A stretch of DNA of 64,000 nt from Sphingobacterium sp. SYP-B4668 (GTDB lineage Bacteria > Bacteroidota > Bacteroidia > Sphingobacteriales > Sphingobacteriaceae): NCBI RefSeq assembly GCF_027627455.1, contig NZ_CP115483.1:5084001-5148000 (forward strand), in the 5' to 3' direction. Under the pieces are notes generated by a model. That model ran no database searches. It worked only from the letters and a program-made list of their open reading frames with translations, and had not been told where the DNA came from. Position numbers and translations under genes: made by a program. Of the stretch, positions 1 to 8,269 are shown in pieces (position 1 is the first letter of the stretch; each line of letters begins with the position of its first letter).

Positions 1-1089
1 CAAGAACTGCAATTCATGGTAACTCAACAACTGTGTAGATGCAGTTTGTGAGTACACGAAAGTAGATGTCAAATAACTATACTGTATTTGATCATTCTCG
101 CCATTGGGAGCCAAAGCATCATAAGATGCTGCACCCACATTCATGTCATCTATCTGCGTCCAATCTGCATCTGTAAAATTTCTATTGCGACGTGGATCAT
201 TTCTTTCAATCATCTTGTCTGCAATGCTTTTACTTGCGGCTAAGCCATCTCTTGACCATTGAAAGTCAAATAAAGGGTTCAGATTCTGTGCATCGTACAC
301 ATTGAATGCAGCTTCTTCTGAAGCCCCAGCAAACGACTTATCAACGAAGGCAACGACATCTTCCAAGGCTTTTGTCTTGTTGGCCGTAACTTTTAATAAA
401 CGCATGGTATACCTTGCCTTGAGACCATAAGCGAATTTAATCCATTTTGCATTATTGCCCGAAAACAACAGGTCATGCGTTGCGTAACCACCTGTTACAT
501 GCGTATCTCCTTTGGGTATGTTCTCGATAGCAGCATCTAACAACTCAATGATTTGAGTATAGATGACTTCTTGCTTATCAAGATTAGGTGTCTTATTGCC
601 AAATGGATTGAAAGCCTCCGAGAAAGGCACGTCACCAAACATATCTGTCAACAATGCCGTGTTGTAAGCTACTAATATCTGTCCCACACCTAATGTCGAG
701 TAATTACCGGCTTGTGAACCTCCGTCTGAACATTTGGCAACAATAATACGTGCATTTTTTACTACATTATAAATACTGTTCCAGCTGTTATTAAATGTAG
801 TTGCTGACTGCGGCTCACCTTCACGATGCTCCGCATTCCACAATTGATTATGTGTACCTACTTCATGCTCTACGTATGTTGAAAGATAAGTATTTAAATC
901 TCCTCCAACTCCCCTTACGGCTGTTTCTGTGATAACATCCGCTAAGATGAACTTAGCTTCGACATCCGTCGGGTTATTGGGATTTTTGTTGATTTCATCC
1001 ATCCTGTCTTCCGAGCAAGATGAAAGTGCAATTGGTGTAGCAATTAGCCCCAATGCTAAAAGTTTGACTATACTATATTTGAATTTCAT
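1..1089 (-). CDS. SusD/RagB-family outer-membrane lipoprotein, C-terminus cut by window edge
   Basis: The frame runs open from an ATG at 1087-1089 to the window edge, giving 363 codons without a stop. The N-terminus is a lipoprotein signal peptide ending in LSSC, followed by SEDRMDEINKNPNNPTDV, typical of SusD-like proteins. Near the edge the residues LLSYHELQFL match the conserved region before the C-terminal helices of the SusD-like_2 group. SusD proteins are surface lipoproteins that cap the SusC barrel and bind the ligand, often a glycan or peptide. The start lies 4 nt after the SusC stop, so the two are co-transcribed. The C-terminus, probably 100-150 residues, is outside the window, and the ligand cannot be read from the sequence. 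Confidence 0.93.
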   Translation of the reverse strand, partial: MKFKYSIVKLLALGLIATPIALSSCSEDRMDEINKNPNNPTDVEAKFILADVITETAVRGVGGDLNTYLSTYVEHEVGTHNQLWNAEHREGEPQSATTFNNSWNSIYNVVKNARIIVAKCSDGGSQAGNYSTLGVGQILVAYNTALLTDMFGDVPFSEAFNPFGNKTPNLDKQEVIYTQIIELLDAAIENIPKGDTHVTGGYATHDLLFSGNNAKWIKFAYGLKARYTMRLLKVTANKTKALEDVVAFVDKSFAGASEEAAFNVYDAQNLNPLFDFQWSRDGLAASKSIADKMIERNDPRRNRNFTDADWTQIDDMNVGAASYDALAPNGENDQIQYSYLTSTFVYSQTASTQLLSYHELQFL

Positions 1090-1093
1090 TATT

Positions 1094-4000
1094 TTAGAAT
1101 TTAATGTTTACTCCTAAACCATAGCTAGAAGTTCCTGGAAGTGAAAATCTCTCGAAAGCTCCAGACATATTGGTATTCCCTTGGGAAACTTCAGGGTCAA
1201 AACCTTTCAACTCTGACCATAAGATAATGTTACGCGCAAAAGCATTGACATCAACTGCAAATCTAGCAGTCGAGTACACAGGGTAGCCAATAGCCACTTC
1301 TCTTAATTTTACAAAGGAAGTGCCAAATACCGAAGATTCCGAAATGCTGTTCTTTCTGTTGAAGTAATCATAAGCGTTGGCCGGGTTAATCAAGATATCG
1401 TTCTTTTCGTACACGCCAGGGGAAACTTCCTTCACGGCTTCTTCTTCAAACAAGAAAGGAGCACCACTTCTAAAGTCGGCTGATTTTTGAGTAACACCGT
1501 AGAAATCTAAAATCCCAGCAGTTCCGGACAACATCTGTCCCCCACTCTTCCAATCGAATACGGCAGATAATCTGACTTTCTTATATTCCAGTTTGGTATT
1601 GAAGCCCAAAAGAAAATCAGGTGATACAGAACCTATTACCTGCTGCTTACCTGCCTGTGGCAAGCCTTTAGCATCGACAACGATTTGTCCAGCATCATTT
1701 CTCAAATAAGAAGTACCGTATATAACCGGGAATTTTTGATCGATACCTGCACGCACTTGGGGTTCTACGAAACCACCTAAAAAGATACTTTGTACACCTT
1801 CTGCCAGCTCGTCCACATAGTTATCAATTTTGGTAAAATTGAAAGCCATGTCCCAACGGAAATCACCCTCGCGGAACGGAGAAATATTCAATGTCACTTC
1901 ATGTGAGTTGGTATGTACCTTTCCTCCATTGGTAACCAAGCTATTGTATCCGCTTGACCCTCCTAACGGTACTTCGAAAATTTGATCTTTCACATTTTGG
2001 CGGGAAAAGGTATAACTCAAATCAAAAAGGCCTCTATAGAATGTCAGGTCTGTACCGAATTCGTAAGCTTTAGTATTTTGCGGCTTTAATGCTGGATCAT
2101 ATAAAATCTCGTAAGGTGTAAAAGCCACTGTAGAATTGATTGGATAAATAATAGGGGTACCAGAGGAGAATCCACCACTATATGTTGGTGTAGCATAATA
2201 AGATTCGTAGTAATTTCCAGCCTGGCCCACCTCAGCATAAGATGCACGCAACTTACCAAAAGTCAGGACGTCACTCTTAAGTCCTTCCAATTCCGTAAAA
2301 ATAAAGGAACCAGAAACAGATGGGTAAAAGAACGAGCGGTTGTTACGAGGCATGTTAGACACCATATCATTCCGCCCAGTCACGTTCAAATAGAACATAT
2401 TTTTGTATGCCAAATTTAAGTTTCCAAATACGCCAAAAGTACGCTTATCTCTCAATGTCTGCTCCCCAGAGTATGTAGAGGCATTATTCATATGGTTCCA
2501 GCCGGAGAAGTTGAAATTACCTCCATATACATAGTCTCTTCTCTGACTTCTATCTACGATTTCATTACCTACTAAGGCGTCTAAAGTCCATGTGTCATTG
2601 ATATCCCATTTGTAAGCGGCAGTTGCCAAAGAATTCAATTCTGTAACCGAAAAGTGATAATTTTCGACCTGTCCTCGTGTGACACCAGCCTTACCATACC
2701 CCCAAAGGTCTGTATAATTGGAAGTATAGGAATCAACACCTAGTTGGTATTTCAAGGTCAACTTCTGGTTTTCGGCTAATTGAGTCACAAATTGAGCAAA
2801 ACCATTTCCGAAGAAACGCTGTGTAGCTTCAGTAAATTGATTATGTTCTGTTGCCCAATATGGATTGTCAAAACCACCACCCCTGTAGTTATTCTGCGAA
2901 TAAGGATTATCTTTTATATGATTTGGAATGCCCTTAAGGTCATACGATGCTGGAGCACCATAGATGGTTGCAATAAGACCGTTATTGGCACCCGTTTGTT
3001 TTGAGATTTTAGAATTGACATAATTTCCTGAAAACCCTGTAGACCATTTATCTGAAAGATTAAGTTGAGTGGCCAATTTGGCATTGTAGCGATCTAAACC
3101 AGTAGAGGGGACAATACCATTCGCATTGGTAGCACCTAAAGACATCGCGTAATGTCCTTTTTCGAAACCTTGCATAATATTTAAGGAATTGTTGTAGGTC
3201 GTCCCTATGTCAAAGAAATCTTTCGCATTGTTATAAGCTTGCGGGGTAGCCCAAGGGTCCAATCCTGCTGCAGCACGTTGAGGTACATAGAACTTTCCAG
3301 GTTGCTTACCAAATTTTTGTGTATAGGCATTATCTGTATTTCCCCCGTAAGTAGCATCATCAGCCAATTCCAAAATTTTAGGTCCCCATGAACCAGAAGC
3401 TGTAGGATTGTGTATCATCGCCCCGTCAGCTTTTCTTATTTCGCCCTGTGCATAAGTTGTTTGAAAATTTGGCAATACAGAAACTTTATCAAAAGATACG
3501 TTAGAATTGAAACTTATTTGTGCACGACCTTTTCCAGCACCTTTTCCACTTTTTGTGGTAATAATGATTGCACCATTTGAGGCGCGCATACCATAAAGAG
3601 CAGATGCGGCCTGTCCTTTTAGGATATTAATGCTTTCGATATCATTAGGATCTATATCCAATCCTCTAGAGGAGTAGTCTGAACCCGAAACAGAATTTAA
3701 TGTTGAGACGTCGGAAGTCGATGTAATAGGCATTCCGTCGATTACATAAAGAGGCGTATTATCTTCCGTAAAAGAACGAGAACCGCGAATGGTTATTTTT
3801 GCGGATGCTCCGGGCATTCCTGAAGAAGGAGTAACTTGGACTCCCGACACTTTACCTTGGATTGCTGTTGCTAGGTTACTGTTTGCCGCTTGCGTCAACA
3901 TTTCGCCTTTAACCTCTTGTGTAGAGGTCGCTAGCGCACGCTTTTCTCTTGAGATGCCCATGGCCGTCACGACGACCTCTTCCAAAGAAGTTTCATCACT

Positions 4001-4288
4001 AGCTAATTGTACATTAATAGCGGTGCGGTTTGCAACAGAGACCGTTTGGCGTTGATATCCCACATAGGAGAATACAAGCGTTGCATTGGACGCTACACTA
4101 ATTGAATAATTTCCTGAACCATCTGTCTGTGTAGCTGAGGTAGTTCCTTGAACTGCAATTGAAGCTCCCTGTATCGGGGATCCATCTACAGCTGAAGTAA
4201 CTTTGCCACTCACTTGAAGGTCTTGCGCATACGTAGCTCCAACCAAGAGCGTATACACTAGAAAAAAACTGAGTAATTTTTGTTTCAT
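1094..4288 (-). CDS. SusC/RagA-family TonB-dependent outer-membrane transporter
   Basis: A 1064-residue protein. I start it at the ATG at 4286-4288 (MKQKLLSFF) because this begins directly with a signal peptide ending TYAQ; an in-frame ATG 10 codons upstream would add a polar extension. Order: signal peptide 1-22, CarboxypepD_reg-like domain about 23-110 (GKVTSAVDGSPIQGASIAV), the stretch EEVVVTAMG, plug domain about 115-225 with LYGMRASNGAIIITTK, then a beta barrel ending in a terminal Phe. No N-terminal STN signalling domain is seen and no FecI/FecR-type sigma/anti-sigma pair lies beside it, so regulation is not through a local ECF system. It partners with the SusD protein 4 nt downstream in TonB-driven import. 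Substrate unknown. Confidence 0.95.
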   Translation of the reverse strand: MKQKLLSFFLVYTLLVGATYAQDLQVSGKVTSAVDGSPIQGASIAVQGTTSATQTDGSGNYSISVASNATLVFSYVGYQRQTVSVANRTAINVQLASDETSLEEVVVTAMGISREKRALATSTQEVKGEMLTQAANSNLATAIQGKVSGVQVTPSSGMPGASAKITIRGSRSFTEDNTPLYVIDGMPITSTSDVSTLNSVSGSDYSSRGLDIDPNDIESINILKGQAASALYGMRASNGAIIITTKSGKGAGKGRAQISFNSNVSFDKVSVLPNFQTTYAQGEIRKADGAMIHNPTASGSWGPKILELADDATYGGNTDNAYTQKFGKQPGKFYVPQRAAAGLDPWATPQAYNNAKDFFDIGTTYNNSLNIMQGFEKGHYAMSLGATNANGIVPSTGLDRYNAKLATQLNLSDKWSTGFSGNYVNSKISKQTGANNGLIATIYGAPASYDLKGIPNHIKDNPYSQNNYRGGGFDNPYWATEHNQFTEATQRFFGNGFAQFVTQLAENQKLTLKYQLGVDSYTSNYTDLWGYGKAGVTRGQVENYHFSVTELNSLATAAYKWDINDTWTLDALVGNEIVDRSQRRDYVYGGNFNFSGWNHMNNASTYSGEQTLRDKRTFGVFGNLNLAYKNMFYLNVTGRNDMVSNMPRNNRSFFYPSVSGSFIFTELEGLKSDVLTFGKLRASYAEVGQAGNYYESYYATPTYSGGFSSGTPIIYPINSTVAFTPYEILYDPALKPQNTKAYEFGTDLTFYRGLFDLSYTFSRQNVKDQIFEVPLGGSSGYNSLVTNGGKVHTNSHEVTLNISPFREGDFRWDMAFNFTKIDNYVDELAEGVQSIFLGGFVEPQVRAGIDQKFPVIYGTSYLRNDAGQIVVDAKGLPQAGKQQVIGSVSPDFLLGFNTKLEYKKVRLSAVFDWKSGGQMLSGTAGILDFYGVTQKSADFRSGAPFLFEEEAVKEVSPGVYEKNDILINPANAYDYFNRKNSISESSVFGTSFVKLREVAIGYPVYSTARFAVDVNAFARNIILWSELKGFDPEVSQGNTNMSGAFERFSLPGTSSYGLGVNIKF

Positions 4289-4867
4289 GTGTTTATGTTT
4301 ATTAATAATATGCCTCATAAGAGAGACGTGAGTAAACGCACTTAGTTACGTTAAAAAAATACCCTTTTTCTGATTGGATTAAAATAGATGGCATGCAAAA
4401 ATTCAATTAAAGCATTTGCAAGACAAATTCTTTATGAATATTTATGCTGTTTCGAACACAGTTGGAGTTAAATCTTTAATACTCGTACCCGCGGATATCA
4501 CCAACAAAATAATATTGCGCACAGAAAAGTTAATTTTTGTTAAAACGCTGTGCAAATATAGAAATGAGAGGTTGCTATTGCAAGTATTTTAACACTTCTG
4601 TTTCAAAATTTCATTTTTCATATATTTATGGTTTAAAAAATGAAATTCATATAAAGAATATTATTTCGAATAAATACATGAAAACAGAATTTAATATAAA
4701 AAACATACACACATTCAAAACATACATCTAAAAATATTTTTCAAAGAATGTATTAAATAAATGAAAAACAATACGTTTCGACTGATATTGCATAGGCAAT
4801 TTCAGTTAATCGACTACAAACTAACCATTTAACTACAAAACATCAAATTACAGAAAATTATAAAAAA
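4289..4867. other. Non-coding stretch: long susC leader and AT-rich spacer
   Basis: About 580 bases between susC and the terminator of the PorE-like gene. The part next to susC would be its leader if the promoter at 4553-4584 is used. The rest (4600-4867) is very AT-rich. The only short frame in it (4537-4731, plus strand) has a low-complexity, Lys/Asn/Ile-rich translation with no signal peptide or known motif, and I do not call it a gene. Confidence 0.6.
4553..4584 (-). promoter_or_regulatory. Bacteroidota-type promoter for the susC-susD operon
   Basis: On the minus strand TATATTTG (4553-4560) fits the -7 consensus TAnnTTTG, and CTTG (4581-4584) sits 20 nt upstream where TTTG (-33) is expected. 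If right, the susC leader is about 255 nt. Called by eye from the known consensus. Confidence 0.5.
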
Positions 4868-4903
4868 ATAAAGCGAGCTGTCCTTTGGGACAGCTCGCTT
4901 TAT
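4868..4903 (-). terminator. Rho-independent terminator after the PorE-like gene
   Basis: A perfect 16-bp stem (4868-4883 with 4888-4903) with the four-base loop TTTG. On the minus strand it is followed by a T-rich run (TTTTTTA). It lies 20 nt after the stop at 4924 and closes the six-gene operon that starts at 20349. Confidence 0.9.
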
Positions 4904-4923
4904 GAATAGAAAATCGATATCAA

Positions 4924-6876
4924 CTAATACTCAAGCACTTTCACTTCCGTACGGCGATTAGCTTGGTGCTCCTGTATCGTACAGGACACCCCATCAGCAC
5001 AATGGTTGACAAGCTTGGTCTCGCCATAGCCTTTGGCTACGATGCGGTCACGTGCTATACCACGACTAATGATATATTCAACGGCTGATTCGGCACGCCT
5101 TTGTGAAAGGGTCATATTATATTTATTGGAGCCGCGGCTGTCGGTATGGCTCGACAATTCAATTTTTAGGGTTGGATTGTCACGCATAGTTGCAACCAAC
5201 TGATTCAAGATAGGCCGCGCATCTGCACGAATATCATATTTATCGAAGTTATAATAGATATTTTCCAAGACAAAGGTTGCCCCCTTTTCAAAAATAGGTT
5301 CCAATCGCAATGTCAGGCTAATAGTGGTATCCTTGGTCGGGTAGATGGCAGCAATATTAACCGAATCGCCATGGAACTTCACCTTCTCTCCGACAACCCG
5401 ATAGTCCAACCCTGCTTCTATAGGAAAGGTAAACGCTCCTTTGACATCGCTCAACCTTCTGGATACAGTCTGACCATTGCCATCCAATAGACTTAGTTGT
5501 ACATCTTCCAATAATGCATCTGTTTTCTTATTATAGGTAAGACCGTTCAATAGAATCGTAATCTTCGGCTTTGCGAAGGAGAATGAGTAGATATCATCAA
5601 GCCCCTTTCCGCCAATACGATCAGACGACAGGTACCCGTAACGAGCATCTTTACCATCGGCCATGATGATATAACCAAAATCATCGGACGCTGAATTGAC
5701 GGGAAAACGCAAGTTGGTCCGGTTCTTAAAAAACGCCTTGCTTCCATCTGCGCTGAAAATATCTAAACCGCCCATTCCTGCAAAACCGTTGCTGGAATAA
5801 TAGAGTTTATTTCCGGCAACAGAGGGGAACATTTCATCTCCCGAGGAATTGATTTCTGCTCCTGCATTCTGTGGCGCCCCCCAAGTACCATCGACATTGC
5901 GTTCGCTATACCAGATGTCCACCCCACCTTTTCCTCCTGGCATATCGGATGCAAAATACAACACTTGCTCATCGTCGCTCAAAGCCGCGTGACCTACAGA
6001 ATAACGCTTAACATCATTATACGGGAAAGCACTTTCTTTCCATCCATCGCCATCTTTGGTATAAATCATCAATTCCAGATTGTGCTTTTTAAAAGTATAC
6101 CTACCCGATTTATTCTTCTCGGTATCTTTTCCTGGATAGGTACGTGTAATATATAAGATGTCCTCATTCTTGTTAGCTATCACAGGACCGACGTGATAGG
6201 TACTTTCATTAAAGATATCTTGAAGGACATTGGGATATTGCAAAGTAAGACCATCTGTTTCCTTGGTGCTGGAATATATACGCAAGAACGTCCGACCTGT
6301 CATTCCAGAGACGTCACCATTCCAATTATCCGGTTCGCCTGTATACAACACGCTTCCTTGTAGCGGAAATGTACCGAATTGACTGTAACGGGTATTAATC
6401 AAGTCTTCATTCTTTAACTTGTGAACCGTCGGATTGGCCATCCACACCACTGCAGAGTCTGCTCCTTGAATGGCAAGGCGCACATCATCTGGTTTTCCAG
6501 TACGCTGTGCATACGCCTCAAATTGTTTCTTAGCTTCAGCATATTTACCCATTTTCTTGAGTACGTCAGCATAATTTAGCTGAGCCTGATCGCTGAATTC
6601 GCCACTATTGATGACTCTAGAATACCAGTTCTCCGCCAAGGAGTAGTCATTGATACGATAGTAACACTCTGCCAAACGCTCCATATCCTGAGGCTTCGGT
6701 TTCTTTCTGTCGACCAGCTTCTGGTAAACACCCGCAGCAGTATGGTATTCAAACTGTTGATACAGCTTATCGGCTGTTGTTCTCAAGCTGACCTGCTCTT
6801 GCGCCATTACAGAAACAGAGCTACCGATCAGCAAAAGCCCTGTGAAGATTAGTCTATATATATTGTACACACCCAT
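4924..6876 (-). CDS. PorE-like OmpA-family protein with TPR and PD40 repeats
   Basis: 650 residues. Signal peptide 1-26 (ends VMAQ). TPR-like helices about 30-150, a PD40/WD40-like propeller about 200-420 (DDEQVLYFASDMPGGKGGVDIW, GYLSSDRIGGKGLDDIY), a small carboxypeptidase-regulatory-like beta domain about 430-490, and a C-terminal OmpA peptidoglycan-binding domain about 535-650 with NFDKYDIR, HTDSRGSNKYN, LSQRRAESA and NRRTEV. This is the domain order of PorE, the periplasmic type IX secretion component that tethers the outer-membrane machinery to peptidoglycan. It is the last gene of the operon, downstream of a PorP/SprF gene. Bacteroidota carry several such PorP-PorE pairs beside surface-protein genes, so this is more likely a dedicated paralogue than the core copy, though that cannot be settled from this window. 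Confidence 0.88.
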   Translation of the reverse strand: MGVYNIYRLIFTGLLLIGSSVSVMAQEQVSLRTTADKLYQQFEYHTAAGVYQKLVDRKKPKPQDMERLAECYYRINDYSLAENWYSRVINSGEFSDQAQLNYADVLKKMGKYAEAKKQFEAYAQRTGKPDDVRLAIQGADSAVVWMANPTVHKLKNEDLINTRYSQFGTFPLQGSVLYTGEPDNWNGDVSGMTGRTFLRIYSSTKETDGLTLQYPNVLQDIFNESTYHVGPVIANKNEDILYITRTYPGKDTEKNKSGRYTFKKHNLELMIYTKDGDGWKESAFPYNDVKRYSVGHAALSDDEQVLYFASDMPGGKGGVDIWYSERNVDGTWGAPQNAGAEINSSGDEMFPSVAGNKLYYSSNGFAGMGGLDIFSADGSKAFFKNRTNLRFPVNSASDDFGYIIMADGKDARYGYLSSDRIGGKGLDDIYSFSFAKPKITILLNGLTYNKKTDALLEDVQLSLLDGNGQTVSRRLSDVKGAFTFPIEAGLDYRVVGEKVKFHGDSVNIAAIYPTKDTTISLTLRLEPIFEKGATFVLENIYYNFDKYDIRADARPILNQLVATMRDNPTLKIELSSHTDSRGSNKYNMTLSQRRAESAVEYIISRGIARDRIVAKGYGETKLVNHCADGVSCTIQEHQANRRTEVKVLEY

Positions 6877-6899
6877 GTTTGTATTGTTATCTTGTTAGT

Positions 6900-7027
6900 A
6901 GATGTTCGTATTTAGATATGCGTAGTGCGAACTGCGATGTCTTTTATCCTTATTTCTAAAACTCTTTGTTCCTTAATTAGATGTTAGCATTTAGATATGC
7001 GTAGTGCGAACTGCAATGTCTTTTATC
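6900..7027. repeat. Pair of 49-bp direct repeats before the PorE-like gene
   Basis: Copies at 6900-6948 and 6979-7027 match at 46 of 49 positions; both contain TTTAGATATGCGTAGTGCGA. They lie in the 240-bp gap between the PorP/SprF stop and the PorE-like start, so they would sit in that gene's mRNA leader. No stem or terminator is obvious. Function unknown. Confidence 0.85.
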
Positions 7028-7116
7028 TCTATTCGTTGATCCTTTCTTATTCCTTTATCACTCGTCAAGCCATCACTGATGACTAGTTCATTAACCTGTT
7101 CACTTTTTCTTCTCGA

Positions 7117-8130
7117 TTAAAAGAACCTTGGACTTAAGTACTGGCTAGCAGCACGACGTCCAAAGGTAAATCCAAGCGTAATCTCGTGTGAACCATTCTG
7201 CAACCCACTCATTTTGTTGATCATGGCATCGTACGAATAACCAATACGTAGTCTCTCTGTAGCATAGAACTGCGCAATACCAGTGATAGCATTTGATGCG
7301 CTCAACTTATCGACGGTACGGTCTTGGTATTCTCTATTAAAAATCTTGGCTCTAGTTCGGTAACCAGCGCCGACCCAAAACTTGCCATTGAACACAAACA
7401 TGGCATTAACATCTAATGAAGTCGGCCCCTTAAAATCTTCTTTTATCAACATACTAGGGCGTAGATGCACCCCTCTATCCAATTCAAACAATGCTCCAGC
7501 GATAAAATATCCACTGATGGTCCGATAGAGATTTTCGGTCGTATTCTGGTTGAAGCGATAATCCGACCCCGAATTGGTCCCGTTAAAAAGATCTTGGACG
7601 GATACACCGGCATACCATTTAGGATTGTAGTAATACACCCCTAAGCGAATGTCCGGAGCCCAATCCGATATCTTACCATTCGGAATGACTTGATCGCCAT
7701 AATCATTGGGATCGAGCCTGTTTCCGTCAAGACTGTACTGGGACACACCGCCGGCAATACCCAAACTCAGGCGTTGGGTATCTTCAGCATCCAACTGTAA
7801 CCTAAATGCATAGTTTGCATAGATAGAAGTTGCAGACTGAGCGCCAAGCTTATCGGCAGTCACATTCAGCCCCACACCGTGTCTTTTGGCAACAGGATCC
7901 AACACACCATCAAGTGATGCCGTTCCTGTTTTAGGAGCGCCATCCCACCCAGTCCATTGACTCCGTAAGCCAACTTGGGCGAACCACTCTTCTTTGTACC
8001 CTGCATAAGCTGGATTGACACTCATCGAGTTGAATATATACTGTGTAAACTGGATGCTCTGTTGAGCTCCAACTTTCGCTAGCCCCAATAATCCAATGAC
8101 CAGTGCGGTCGCATATTTTCCGTATCTCAT
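7117..8130 (-). CDS. PorP/SprF-family type IX secretion outer-membrane protein
   Basis: 337 residues. Signal peptide 1-22 (LLGLAKVGAQ), then the family hallmark QFTQYIFNSMSVNPAYAGYK and QVGLRSQWTGWDGAPKT, followed by amphipathic beta strands of an outer-membrane barrel (GVGLNVTADKLG, RLRIGYSYDAMINKM, GSHEITLGFTF) up to the terminal Phe-Phe. Length fits the family. PorP/SprF proteins cooperate with secretion and surface attachment of proteins carrying type B (CHU_C) C-terminal domains; SprF is needed for SprB in Flavobacterium. The gene directly upstream encodes such a type B CTD protein and the one downstream a PorE-like protein, which supports the same job here. Confidence 0.95.
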   Translation of the reverse strand: MRYGKYATALVIGLLGLAKVGAQQSIQFTQYIFNSMSVNPAYAGYKEEWFAQVGLRSQWTGWDGAPKTGTASLDGVLDPVAKRHGVGLNVTADKLGAQSATSIYANYAFRLQLDAEDTQRLSLGIAGGVSQYSLDGNRLDPNDYGDQVIPNGKISDWAPDIRLGVYYYNPKWYAGVSVQDLFNGTNSGSDYRFNQNTTENLYRTISGYFIAGALFELDRGVHLRPSMLIKEDFKGPTSLDVNAMFVFNGKFWVGAGYRTRAKIFNREYQDRTVDKLSASNAITGIAQFYATERLRIGYSYDAMINKMSGLQNGSHEITLGFTFGRRAASQYLSPRFF

Positions 8131-8168
8131 CTTGTATATGATCTATTTTTAGCGTCTGCTTTATGTAT

Positions 8169-8235
8169 GGTCAAAAGAACCTTCTGCCTGTCTTCACCTT
8201 TACGATGGGTGACATTTGACGAAGGTCTTTTGACC
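8169..8235 (-). other. Nested inverted repeat between the CHU_C and PorP/SprF genes
   Basis: Outer arms GGTCAAAAGAACCTT (8169-8183) and AAGGTCTTTTGACC (8222-8235) pair except for one extra base; inside them TCACC and GGTGA pair again. There is no T-run, so it looks more like an mRNA folding or processing element than a full terminator. It may set the expression ratio of the flanking genes; that is inference. Confidence 0.45.
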
Positions 8236-8269
8236 TATTTCAAGTTAATGGCTCTGCTTTATATCCTAC

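Noticed and set aside
4537..4731. Short AT-rich plus-strand frame before susC
   Set aside because: Low-complexity translation without signal peptide or family similarity, in a region that carries the likely susC promoter.
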